Shown here: piece after piece, positions 10,249 through 21,154 of the stretch
Layout of the letters: each line of letters begins with the position of its first letter
Numbering within the stretch: position 1 is the first letter of the stretch
DNA from: Punctularia strigosozonata HHB-11173 SS5
Taxonomy: Eukaryota > Basidiomycota > Agaricomycetes > Corticiales > Punctulariaceae
Direction of reading: 5' to 3'
DNA length: 64,000 nucleotides
Assembly: GCF_000264995.1 (NCBI RefSeq)
Contig: NW_006767452.1
Coordinates: 155,496 to 219,495, forward strand
The notes under the pieces: model-generated
Seen by the model: the letters and a program-made list of their open reading frames with translations, nothing else
What the model was told of the DNA's origin: nothing
Databases searched by the model: none
Translations under genes and position numbers: made by a program

Positions 10249-13200
10249 ATGCGAAGATCCAACAAATCTCACAAAGTCCCGAATGTCAAGCTCCGCCCCG
10301 CCCAACCAGCGCGCAAGGGCGCCGCTCAGCCAACCCGCGACAGGCTGCTCGCGCACGCCCGGAGCGACGACGCGCCAAGCTCAACGAGCGTGATCGACCT
10401 TTGTCCGCGTCCCTTCAAGGGGTTTCTGATATGTGCCACAGGCATTTCGGACAAGGTGCGTCGCCACCATGTCATCCCGCATCCGTGCTGATCCTGTCAC
10501 GCGCAGGCTACGCTATACAAGCAAGCCATAGAGCTCGGCGCGCACTCCATCTCGGATTTGACCGACCAGGTCACCCATCTGTTGGCGGTTGAACCAGGTA
10601 GCGCAAAATACAAAGTGCGTGCGCTCTCGCTTTAGCTGTGTCATCATGATTCTCAAATCGATTGCCAGTGCGCGGTCGAGCGTAAGATCCCGATCATGCA
10701 ACCGTCGTGGATCACTACAAGCTATGAGATTTGGCTGCGAGGAGATGATGTCGATGTTGAGGAAGTAAGCCCTTCCCGTATAGGTCCCTCGTCAGTCGGT
10801 GACTCAATTCTCCATATAGTCTATCCACGCACATCGTCTCCCCATCTTCTCATCGCTCGTCATCTGTCAGTCAGGGGACGCTATGCCAGATGAACGCTCA
10901 CGCGTCGCGAAGCTTGTTCAGGGCGAAGGCGGCGAATACGTGAAGGCCATCGAACGGCCAGTGCGGGTACGCCCTTTCGCTTCGTTATCTCACCAAGGAG
11001 TAATATCTGAAGCGGATACCCTTTTCCAGGTCACACATCTCCTGTGCTCCGGGACAGAGCAGACAGATAAAATCCGATACGCGAAGAAGTTCAATGACCG
11101 CGGCGAGGCCAGCATCAAACTAGTTTGGGAGGAGTGGTTCTGGGACTGCGTGGCGTTTGGAGGCGAGTCCTGCTCATTGTTGAGGAAAACGATGAACTGA
11201 CGACTGTTCTTCCAGGCAGGTTCGATGAGGACAAGTACAGCATCGATCGGCCACGGCCAACGAGGATGCAGCATTCCGAACGTAAGGCCTCCTCAGTAAT
11301 CAGACGAGCTCGTATATTGACCGTGGCGTGAACCATTAGCTACGACGGAGCTTCCGCAACTCTCCACACTAGACGGCGCAGCTCCTTCCAATGCAGGTAG
11401 CAAACCTCAGTCCAATGGAGACGATGCCGACGAGGAAATAGCTTCGGTCCGACGCGTGCCCGCCGTCACCCTCCAGATCTGGGAGTCGCTCCTGGGCCCG
11501 CGGGGCTTCGTCCTTGTCGATGGTGCCCTCGTCCGCAGCCCGTCTAAGTCGCAGTCGCAGCCCCGCCAACTCGACTGGGAACCGTCACCCACGCGACCGA
11601 AGGTAGACCTCAAGGGCAAGGGCCGGGCCGCGGATGGAGATGGTGGCGCCGTAGCGAGCGTGCTCGGCCTGCCATCGTTCCGCCGCTCGGCGTCGTTTGC
11701 CCCCAAGGCGCCGAAGGAGTTCAAGCGGATGGTGTCCGGAATAGGGCGCGCGCAGCCGACGACTCTGTCGGGCGTGAGGCCCGGGAGCTCGTTCCTCAGC
11801 GCAGGCGCGCCGGGCGGGCTGACCATCGACGGCCGGCCGGGGATGACCGTGGGCGCTCGAGAAGCGTCGTCACCTTCTTCGTCTTCTCCTGCTCATGCAG
11901 GCGTAAACGGGGTGCGGGACATGGAGGTAGATAATGAGGCCGGTGCGTCGGAGCGGGAAGGAAGGCCCTCCGCGGGTGTGAAGGCGACGGCAACAGCGAC
12001 GCCGGAGTTGTTCGCAGGGCTGCGGTTTCGGTGTCTGGGCGAGGCGGACTGCGAGAACGTACGGGCCGCGGTGGAGGGTCTGGCCGGCTGCGTAATTGCG
12101 GAGGGTGAGACCGGCGAGGCGGATTATGTGGTAGTGAGGCTCGTCAGGTAAGTTTCATTCCCATTTCATCATTTTGCTGTCTTGCCGCGGAGAGATGCAT
12201 CTATAAGGTTATATGCGCTCTCCGTGTTCTCGCTTTCAGTTCCGCTTGTATTTGTCATCGTCATTGAGTTCTGACCCGCCTTACGTTGCAGCGGAAGCCA
12301 GATTTATAGACAAGAAACCGACGAGCGCCGCCGTCCGCTCTACCGGACCGAATGCTGGCTCGAGCGCTGCATATTCGAAGGCCGCATATGCGCGCCGGAC
12401 GAACACGTTACGTTCACCCCGCTCACCATCGACACTCCCGTACTAGGTGAGCATTGTCCTCCGTCTCACGTTCACGTAACGCAACACGCGAAGTCCCTCT
12501 TCTTCATTAAACCACACATTCTAATGCACAGTTCGCCCTCTAGGCGCGGACTTGATCAAGCTCAGCTTCTCGGGCCTGGACCAGTCTGAGGCGTGCTGGA
12601 TTCGTCGGCTCGCGCGCGCCCTGGGCGTCGGTCACGCTCCCCAGTTCGCTCGTCGACGAACGACGCACCTCCTGTGCCCATCCGGCGCCGGCGCGAAATT
12701 CGCCAAGGCGAACGAGTGGGGCGTGCCTGTCGTCGGGATGGCATGGCTGGAGTACATGGCACGCACGGGTGCTGTACCTCCACGGGGAACGCTCCTCATC
12801 GAGATCCCGCCGCCGCCACCGCAGGCTGTCGAGAAGCTCGCGTCGGATCGAGGTACGCACTGCACCCACCCTGCAGTGGCGGGTCATGCTGACGATGCTT
12901 CGTGATGCAGGCACGTCGTCAGACCAGCGCCAAGTGGTTCGATCCACGCCCGCGCCGAAGGATGCCGCCGTGTCGAGGCCCGCGCAGAATCAGGCCGCTG
13001 AGCAGAACGCGCAGCCGATGCGGCCACGGCCACGGCCCGTGCCTCGGCCCGCGTCCAAGCCTGCGGCGCGGGATCAGGCGCAGGAGAGCACCATCGCGTC
13101 CTTTGGCGAGCCCATGCTGCTGCAAGAGCCGGAGCAGGCGGCGTCGGCGGTGGCGAGCACCCCGCCGCGTGCGGCGACGCCCGAGCCACCGTCGAGCGCG

Positions 13201-13888
13201 GCCGAGATCCGGCGCGAACTCGCGGAGGTTCGCGTCGCGTCGTCCGTGTCGCCCTCGCCGCTTAAGGCTTCGCGCACGGGAGGTGGAGGTAGTGGCGGCA
13301 GCGCAAGCATGCTCCTCCCATCGTCGTCGTCGCCGCTCCGGATCGACGACGCGGCGACGCGCGCGCTGCAGGAAAATATCAGCGTGCTGCTGGGCAAGCG
13401 GGCGAACGAGGGCGAGGCGGGTGAGGAGGGCGCGGGGAGGCCGGCGCGACGCGCTAGGGCGGGCAAGCGAGCCCGCCCCACGGCCAAGTCCAGGGTGGGT
13501 GCATACAGAGATACGAGATCTCCATCTTTGGTTCGCGGCTGACCGGCATCACTGTTTTCGTGCTTTGTTTTCATAGCTTGTGAAGGTGAACTCGAACTCG
13601 GGCTCGCTGTTCGCGGAGCTGCCTATGGATGCGTTCACGGTGGCGCCGGAGGACGACGCGATGCTGGCGAACGAGGCGCTGCCGGACGACTCGGGCATGC
13701 GCGTCGAATACGAGGATCCGCTGCAGAAGGAGGAGAAGATGCGGCTCGTGAAGCTCATGGGCGGCGGCGACCCAACGACGGACGCGGGCGGCGACGACGG
13801 CGCGCAGGAGAACCAGAAGCCTTCGGGGGCTCCGTCGAAAAGGAAGCTGGTGCGGCGAGTGACGAGACAGTCGAGGAGGGGCGGTTGA
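10249..13888 (+). CDS. RAD4: BRCT-repeat replication initiation/checkpoint protein (Dpb11/Rad4/TopBP1 homologue)
   Basis: Around ten short exons, roughly 1,000 residues. BRCT1 begins 'PFKGFLICATGISDKATLYK' and continues 'DLTDQVTHLLAVEPGSAKY' and 'IMQPSWITTSYEIWLRGDD'. BRCT2 follows (about 10820-11250) with 'VTHLLCSGTEQTDKIRYAKK' and 'VWEEWFWDCVAFGGRFDE'. After a Ser/Pro-rich linker (11340-11990), BRCT3 has 'GLRFRCLGEADCENVRAAV' and 'TECWLERCIFEGRICAPD', and BRCT4 has 'IKLSFSGLDQSEACWIRRL' and 'WGVPVVGMAWLEYMARTG'. The C-terminal third is disordered with basic clusters resembling nuclear signals. Two BRCT pairs in this spacing are diagnostic of the yeast Dpb11 / S. pombe Rad4(Cut5) family, which links CDK-phosphorylated Sld2/Sld3 to origin firing and activates ATR/Rad3. 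The start ATG at 10249 gives a basic N-terminus just before BRCT1. Confidence 0.88.
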
Positions 13889-14215
13889 CGGAGCTCGTCT
13901 ATCTATTATCATCTTTGCCATGTACAGTCTACAAATGTTATCTTTTTGCGCACAATGTTGATGTATTCGCGTTCTATGCCGAATCTATGAAACAATGTCT
14001 ACTAATGCTACATGTTATCGTTGAAATGACGACGGGCGCGGATGTCAGGGAGATGCGTGCATGTGTGACCGAAACAGCATAAAAAAGCATGTATTGACCT
14101 TTTGGTATGCGCGATAGATAGATAGATACGTTCCTCGTGCAAAAAAAAAAGAAAAAAAAGTGGCAATCCATTCATGTCGTGAACGGGCCGAACCGACCGC
14201 TTTATCGGACGTCTC
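13889..14215. other. Convergent intergenic region
   Basis: About 330 bp of AT-rich sequence between the tails of the BRCT gene (+) and an F-box gene (-), with a GATA tetranucleotide run near 14113-14125 and an A-rich tract near 14142-14158. Presumably both 3' UTRs. Confidence 0.5.
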
Positions 14216-16593
14216 TTACCACCCGACCTCGTCGCGGCTAAGACAAAACGCGCCCTCGAGTCCGACCACGTCGACCGCCGTCGCCGTATCGCGCCACCGG
14301 CCGAGTATGTTCCCGCCCTGCATGTACCCACGGAACACCCAGCGGCCGGCATGCGCGTGCCCGTGATCGTGCGGCGGGACGGCGTGGAACGCCGCCGCGT
14401 GCGGCGCCATGGGCTTCCCGTCCCCGAACGGGCTGGCGAACGCGGTCCGGGCGGGGTCGGGGCGGGGGAGGCGGAGGAGGACGACGAGGCCGTCCCAGGA
14501 GCGGACGCGGCCGACGAAGACGTGGTCGCCCCACGCGGCGCCGTGCGGCGCGCCCGTCTCGCCGAGGAGGAGGATGTCGCGCACGCCGCTCGAGACGTGC
14601 TCGACCGTGTCCTCCCACTCCGCCTCGACGTCCGCGCCCAGCGGCCCGTCGTCCATCGGCACGTCGTCTTCTCTACACTCGTGCACGGCCGCCTCCGCCG
14701 CCCACCGCTCCTTCGCGGCGGCCACTTTCCGCATCACCGCCGCGCCATAGGGCTCCCCCTCTCCCTGGCCGTTCGCTCCGTGCCCCCCGCGATGCAACGC
14801 GTACCGCGTCCTCCGCCGCGTGACGGGGTCCCACACCGTCGCGCCCTCCCCGTCCTCGCGCACGTCCCACCAGGGCGGCATCCACGCGCCCAGCACGCCG
14901 TTCACGCCCGCCTCGTCCCCGTCGTCCGGCTGATCGGCCGAGATGGAGACGCCGCCGAGGTTGAGCCGCGCGCAGCTCGTGAGCGGCTCGTCCGGCGCGA
15001 GGCAGTGGTACTCGCGCAGGCGGACGTACAGCGGGTGGATGGAGCTCCGGATCTGGGCAAGCGTCGGCCGGCGCGGGTGGTGGTGTCGGCGCGGCGCGGG
15101 CGGTGCGAAGAGGTAGCTCGTGAAGGCTTCCGGGTCCGGGACCTGGGGAGGGACCGGGCGGGTGGTCAGCGAACGGGACGGACAAAGGACACGAGAACGG
15201 GTGATCAATAAATAAAAACTGAATTTCGGAGGATCCCGTGATGGACGTCCGGAGAAGGGACAAAGCTTAAGGGCACGCGCCGCCAAGACAGAACACGATA
15301 CTTACGACCATTCGACCGTGCCAGCACCCGCCGAGCGAGCCGAGATCGTGCACGACGCCCCGGAGCGGCGTCGACTCTTCCGCGCACGGGTCGACGCAGG
15401 CCACGAGCCGATACCAGAGCGCGTCGTGTTGCTCGCTCGCGTCCTCCTGCTCGCCCTCTCCCTCGTCGTCGTCGTCGTCGTCTCCGGCCGCCCTCTCCTC
15501 ATCGAACATCATCTCCACGTCCACGGATTTGATGCCGTCTGGCGGGCCGCGGCGCGGGAGCTGCAGCCGCACGCGGCGTAGACGCGCGACATCTTCCATC
15601 GTCGGGCCGGCGCGGCGGAGGGCGTCGGCGTCGGCGCGGGTGCGCGGGAGGGCGAATTGGGCGGGGTCGAGGACTTCGCGGGATTCGAAGCGGGCGAGGT
15701 AGGCGGCGGACGCGGCGGGGGTGAGCGGCGGGACGCGCGCGGAGAGCGGGTGGTTGAGGTAGGTGGTGTGCAGGAGCGGCGGGGGCTGGCCGTCGGTCGG
15801 GAGGTGCGGGGACACGTCGTGCGGACAAGAGGGGAGGCTGTGCGGGGAGGTCGGGGCGTAGTAGGACGACCACTGGGACGGGGCGTGTGAGTGTCAGGGA
15901 CAGAGCGACGATTAGGACGAGACCGACCTGGAAGCCGCCGATGGTGAGGGTGTAGAGCAGCGTCTGGATGAGGTGCTGCGGGTCTTGTTCCTGTTCGGCG
16001 AGGATGGTATCTGCGCGCTTGATCGTGAGTTTCATTGAATCGGGGCATGGATGATACGCGTGCTTACCGTGGTCGTCGGTGAGCCACAGGACCCAGACGG
16101 CGAGGCTGGCCAAGGTCAGATCTGGGCGGTGCGGCCCACGGCCAAAGACGACGCAGACGATGTCGCGCACCCAGGCGCGCACGCCGCAGACGCGGGTGAG
16201 CAGCGCGTAGTTTTTGCCCGAGTCTTCGAGGAGGAGGACAAAGACGGTCCAGAGATCGCGCACGAGTTCGGCTTCGTCGGCGCGGATATTCGCGCGGCGG
16301 CGCACGCGGCGGAGGGCGGGGAGGCGTGCGGCGAGCTCGGCGGCGAAGCAGCGCGGGGTGCACCAGAGCGGGGGCAGGCGCTGTGCGGCGGCGGCGGTGT
16401 CGAACGTCGCGCGGTAGAGCAGGGCGCGCAGTGGGGTGGCATAGGCCTGGAGGGCGGCGTGGAGGGCGCGCGAGGTAAGGTGGAGGGCGACGAGCGAAGG
16501 GCTGGCGACGGTGGTGGCGAGCTCGGGGGCGGCGAGGAAGAAAGAGATGCGGGCGAGGATCTCGGGGGCGAGGCGGTCGAGGGCGGAGGTCAT
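14216..16593 (-). CDS. F-box protein of the fungal 'WDGLVVLLR' type
   Basis: ATG at 16593 starts 'MTSALDRLAPEILARISFFL', a clear F-box. A long alpha-helical middle follows ('LVRDLWTVFVLLLEDSGKN', 'VRAWVRDIVCVVFGRG'). An exon near 15300-15800 carries an acidic Asp/Glu tract, and the last exon (from about 15140 down) contains 'GVSISADQPDDGDEAG' and a C-terminal 'WGDHVFVGRVRSWDGLVVLL' block ending 'LEGAFCLSRDEVGW'. That last block is shared by a family of Agaricomycete F-box proteins. At least three introns; about 700 residues. Expected role is SCF substrate recognition, target unknown. The opposite strand over this GC-rich gene is also open for long stretches, but those frames show no motif. 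A G-run lies just upstream of the start. Confidence 0.82.
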
Positions 16594-16660
16594 GGTCGTT
16601 CTTGGTTCGTGGACGGTGAGACGGCGAGGTGGGGAGAAAGAGCGACGAGGAGGAGGAGGA

Positions 16661-16682
16661 GGGGGAGGGGGAGGGGGAGGGG
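16661..16682 (+). other. G-quadruplex-type motif upstream of F-box gene
   Basis: Three runs of five G and one of four, each separated by a single A, on the + strand, 68-89 bp upstream of the minus-strand start codon at 16593. It follows a GAG-repeat purine tract beginning near 16645. Confidence 0.7.
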
Positions 16683-16925
16683 ACGGTGGACATATAATAA
16701 TACACCTTTGTCCGCCACAGAGCAGCAGCCGCGCCGCCGTCGTGCGTCGTGATCGCCGCGCGGGGGACGGTGGCGGGGGCCAGAGCGGCGGACATGAAGC
16801 GCGCACGCGAGAGGCGCGGGGAAGCGGACTTGGCCGGCGAAGCACCGGGTGACGTCGCGATTATGTAAACCCCGCCGCCGGGCCTCCTCCGCCGAGGATC
16901 CCGCGGCGCCGAGTGTCCGGCCGGT

Positions 16926-16957
16926 CGGAGCGAGCGGTCGCCCTGTCGCTCGCTCCG
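16926..16957. repeat. 11-bp perfect inverted repeat
   Basis: CGGAGCGAGCG and CGCTCGCTCCG separated by 10 bases. Confidence 0.8.
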
Positions 16958-16963
16958 CGCGCG

Positions 16964-16997
16964 CTTTCATTTCGCTCGTGGTCTGGCGAAATGAAAG
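16964..16997. repeat. 12-bp perfect inverted repeat
   Basis: CTTTCATTTCGC and GCGAAATGAAAG separated by 10 bases, six bases after the previous inverted repeat. Confidence 0.85.
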
Positions 16998-18391
16998 GCC
17001 TTCATAATTGCGCGCCGGTCTTCTCCAGGTTGGTCTCTGCCAGCGCGCGCTCGGCCTCGGCGGGCGGCGTTCTGTGCCAGCGGCAAGAGAGAACGTGCCA
17101 CACCAGCAAACCGGGACGAGAGCTCGACTTCCACCCCGTCGACCCATCCGCAACTTCGGCACCGACTTGACTCTCGTTCTATCCTTTGCCTCTCTTCCCC
17201 GCTCGCCGTCCACGATCGGTATCACTATCAGCATCGCCCAGAAGCTGCTCAAAGATGCCCGCCCATCTCCACTACACCACCACCCCCATCTCCAGATTCC
17301 CGTCTCCGCTGGCGATGGCTATAGCATCTGTGCTATACATACCCGGAGCCCCCATCATACATCGGGATCGCGCTCACAGGCCGGTGCTGCGTCGTACGTG
17401 AACTTAACGTCATCCGCTGCCTCCGTCTCAGTTCGCCGTCTCTCGAACAACGTCCCACCTCCCGTGTTCCTCCATCTCCGCCGTTCCCCTTCTCTCGCCT
17501 TCTCTCCGCTCCCTCTCTTGCCTCTTTGTTTCCCATACTTGCCGCGGCATTCGCCCCGCGCCGTGACGTTGCCTTCCGCGGCAGCGCAGCCCGTTTCGGA
17601 AATTCAGCCATCACGGCGGCACCAGCCCATCGCCGTCGACTGCGTGCCTGCTCGCGTGCCTATGTACATATTAAGTACCACCGAGACACCCACCACCTCC
17701 AGTCTCCTCTCGATCGGAGTCTCACACGCGAGCGCGCAAACGCCACCGATCTCGATCTCCTTACAGCGTGCGTCGAGCTCGGTCCTTCACCAAAGAAAAC
17801 GCAAATCTCTCTCACTCTCTACTCCCGCCCTCCGCCCACCGCGAGCCGACGGGGGCACCGGCCAACCGGCCCAAAGTCTGAGCATGCGAACCCAGGACCC
17901 CCGTCTCCTGGTGAACTCTGATTGCGCCACACATCACCTCGCCGAAAACATCTGTGGCGGATCCTCGCGCGTTCTCGTCCGATCACCGATAATCACTACA
18001 TATCTCCCCCAATCCCTCTCCGACGTCCTAACCCCCCCGAAGCTAGAAGCTATGTATGACCGAACCCAAGATCGATCGTCCTTCCCGCCTTCATCGATGG
18101 CTTTTCATCTTTCGTCCCGCTCGACTGCCAGCGCGTTCTTCGCCGCTTCAACTCGGTTCCTCCCAAAACCCGCTCGGGAACGCAACGCAACTTTCTGTCT
18201 CCTTTCACGCGCGTGCATATTTATATACTTTCTATGACCGTCCCTTGAGACAGAGGCCAGCGCCAGCGCGCATCCCCGATACCACCACCACCACCACCAG
18301 CGCCGTCGCGAACGCCACCGCCCGACCCTTCCAGAAATCTAAACTATCCGCTTCCCTTCCCCCCTGCCGCGCATAAGTGATTCGAGCCCCC

Positions 18392-18393
<2 letters not shown>

Positions 18394-18430
<37 letters not shown>
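18394..18430. repeat. (CA)n microsatellite at gap edge
   Basis: Uninterrupted CA dinucleotides run into the N stretch; true length unknown. Confidence 0.9.
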
Positions 18431-19115
18431 NNNNNNNNNNNNNNNNNNNNNNNNNNNNNNNNNNNNNNNNNNNNNNNNNNNNNNNNNNNNNNNNNNNNNN
18501 NNNNNNNNNNNNNNNNNNNNNNNNNNNNNNNNNNNNNNNNNNNNNNNNNNNNNNNNNNNNNNNNNNNNNNNNNNNNNNNNNNNNNNNNNNNNNNNNNNNN
18601 NNNNNNNNNNNNNNNNNNNNNNNNNNNNNNNNNNNNNNNNNNNNNNNNNNNNNNNNNNNNNNNNNNNNNNNNNNNNNNNNNNNNNNNNNNNNNNNNNNNN
18701 NNNNNNNNNNNNNNNNNNNNNNNNNNNNNNNNNNNNNNNNNNNNNNNNNNNNNNNNNNNNNNNNNNNNNNNNNNNNNNNNNNNNNNNNNNNNNNNNNNNN
18801 NNNNNNNNNNNNNNNNNNNNNNNNNNNNNNNNNNNNNNNNNNNNNNNNNNNNNNNNNNNNNNNNNNNNNNNNNNNNNNNNNNNNNNNNNNNNNNNNNNNN
18901 NNNNNNNNNNNNNNNNNNNNNNNNNNNNNNNNNNNNNNNNNNNNNNNNNNNNNNNNNNNNNNNNNNNNNNNNNNNNNNNNNNNNNNNNNNNNNNNNNNNN
19001 NNNNNNNNNNNNNNNNNNNNNNNNNNNNNNNNNNNNNNNNNNNNNNNNNNNNNNNNNNNNNNNNNNNNNNNNNNNNNNNNNNNNNNNNNNNNNNNNNNNN
19101 NNNNNNNNNNNNNNN
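18431..19115. other. Assembly gap (N)
   Basis: 685 consecutive N, flanked by (CA)n on the left and a C5A12 tract on the right. Both are low-complexity ends that plausibly broke the assembly. Protein frames across it are meaningless. Confidence 0.99.
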
Positions 19116-21154
19116 CCCCCAAAAAAAAAAAAAGCCACCAGAACGGTACACACACAAACATTACCCGCAAACAAAGCACGACGGAAGAGACGATGGGAAA
19201 TTACGTAAAAGAGCGGGAACGGGATTAAGAATGTGATGATAGGGGGCGTTCAGATCGCCCCGGACTCGGTACTCGGTGTTCGGTCCACATATACCATTAT
19301 ACATACATACTCTCAGTACTCGCCATTCAAGCGCCTTGCTATAATGAGCTGCAAGGGACCCACGGCGCTACCTCCGTCGTCCGACATCGTCGGATCGGGG
19401 CAGGTACGAGGCCCAATCGGGGTATTGAGGCGCGCTCGTCCGAAAATAGCTGTAAACGGTGTTCCACCTCGAAGAGGCGATCTGGATTGACATCGACCCT
19501 GACACACCTGATCCTTTGATGCGATCCGCCCTGCCTCTCCGGAATTATAGACGCAACTTGTACTTGTCATGAATGAACCGGACGTTTCCCTCAAACGCGA
19601 GCCCGGTCGCGGCGTTTCCGCCCCATACAGAATGTAACAGATAACGTACGCCAAGTCGCCGTACGCTCGCGGGGTCTTTGCATGGCTCATTCAATATATA
19701 CATACTTGGTGGACCTTCGGCGATGTGATCCCAAAGGCATCCCCCTTCCCGCCGGCGTCTATTTTTCTATTTTTTTTTTTTTTTGAGAAGCAGGAACTCG
19801 AGGCACACCGCTGAATGGCAATCGCGGGGGTATGCGTAAAAAAAAAAAAAGAACTCTGTGTGAAGCCCGGGTGTCGGAAGGTGCAGACGGCGTCTGCTCA
19901 AACGGGTTCGAGACGAAACGCTCTCGATCCCCGTTGGCACGAGACTCGCCCCGCTTTCTCTGTCCGTTTCTCGTCGCACCCACATCTTCAGCGTTCTTAG
20001 GCGACCGCAGGATATATATATATATATATATATATATGCAAACGGAATTCCGCGCCGGGGCCATACCGACACACGGTCCCTCTAAGATTTTTTGCATTTT
20101 CTCGCTCATTTCTCGCGGGGGACTGACCGACTCAATGGCCCGGTATCCTGACGTCGCGAGGGGACCCACACCGGCCTCTTTGTTGTTCCCCCACCTCCGA
20201 AGCAAGGGCACACGTACGCCCACCCAGGCACCGCGTTCAACTTGAGCGCAGGCCGTCCGTCCGATATACAGTTGTGCGACGACAATGCGACGGGCTCGGA
20301 GGCGGACAATATTTTTTTCACGTCGTTTGTGGCCGTCGGCAAGGTCCCCTCCCGCTATCCGCGGACCGTCCTGTATTGTCAGTCGTTTTCCAGACCAAGT
20401 ACTAGTATGTATTCCGACGCCCGATTCCCTGCGGCACGAAAGGTCGATTACATGTTGACGAGCTAGGGTTTGGTCATCTGGACGTCGACGTCCATCCAAT
20501 CACCCACCCTTCGAAGGTGGACCATCCTGCGATTCCACCACGGAACGGAAAGGAAAGATGCGCCATCACGGTATAGGATGGCACGTTTATGGATATGTCC
20601 GCCTTCCGCGTACAACGTCATTTTGGAAGCAGATTGTCAAAGCGCCTGTCTTCGGAGAGAACTAGACTACTGTCTAACATGCGGCTCCCCGCAACGGACA
20701 ATAAACAAGGATTTCTGTTTTTTCGAAAAAGGGCGCTGTCCATGGTACAGAATCGGAAGCCCTTCTTTGCTCTCGGACGTGGGTGTTAGCGCTGGAACTC
20801 TGAGCGTGGACAAGCCAGACGGGATAAGCGTCGAGGGGCCGATTTGCAAAAACCCATCGAGGAAGGGAGTAAGCTTGTTGCGTTACCGGTCCGGAACGGC
20901 AAGGAAGAGGGAGATGAAAAAGTGGACGGCGCGGCAACCAGCCCGCGACGATGCAACATATGAGACATATTTGGTGATTGTGATTAAAGACACTGCGAGA
21001 GGAACATCTGCACGTCGCGGCCTGATTTCCAAAGTACCGGCTTTGTTCGACCACCACCTTGCACTTTCACGTGAAACGACGGGCAAATTGCCTACGCGGA
21101 GGAAAGTGCATTCATTCTGTTCACATCGATGTCCTTGATGCACCAGCCTAGTCA
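19116..21154. other. No gene recognised
   Basis: About 2 kb with mononucleotide runs (T run near 19770-19784, A run near 19839-19851) and a TA microsatellite. A + frame of ~220 codons (20470-21138) lacks an initial ATG and any motif. No RNA gene seen. It may be promoter and leader of an unseen gene in the gap. Confidence 0.4.
20012..20037. repeat. (TA)13 microsatellite
   Basis: Thirteen uninterrupted AT/TA dinucleotides. Confidence 0.95.

Larger units (their letters stand above)
16594..18393. other. Gene-poor, pyrimidine-rich region up to the assembly gap
   Basis: About 1.8 kb. From 17160 to 18380 the + strand is strongly C/T-rich. A + frame stays open for about 410 codons (17008-18237), but it is full of Ser/Pro/Arg low complexity with no motif, as expected when stops are rare because of composition. 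CT-rich DNA of this kind is common in fungal promoters and leaders, so this may be the upstream region of a + gene hidden in the gap. Confidence 0.5.

Noticed and set aside
14351-15211. Antisense frame of about 286 codons over the F-box gene
   Set aside because: Shadow of a GC-rich coding exon; the minus strand carries the family motif.
16051-16752. Antisense frame of about 233 codons over the F-box N-terminus
   Set aside because: Gly/Arg/Glu-rich mirror of the coding strand with no motif.
17008-18237. Open + frame of about 410 codons
   Set aside because: Low-complexity Ser/Pro/Arg translation from C/T-rich DNA, no domain, no exon-like neighbours; stops are rare because of composition.
20470-21138. 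+ frame of about 222 codons
   Set aside because: No initial ATG, no motif, unusual composition.
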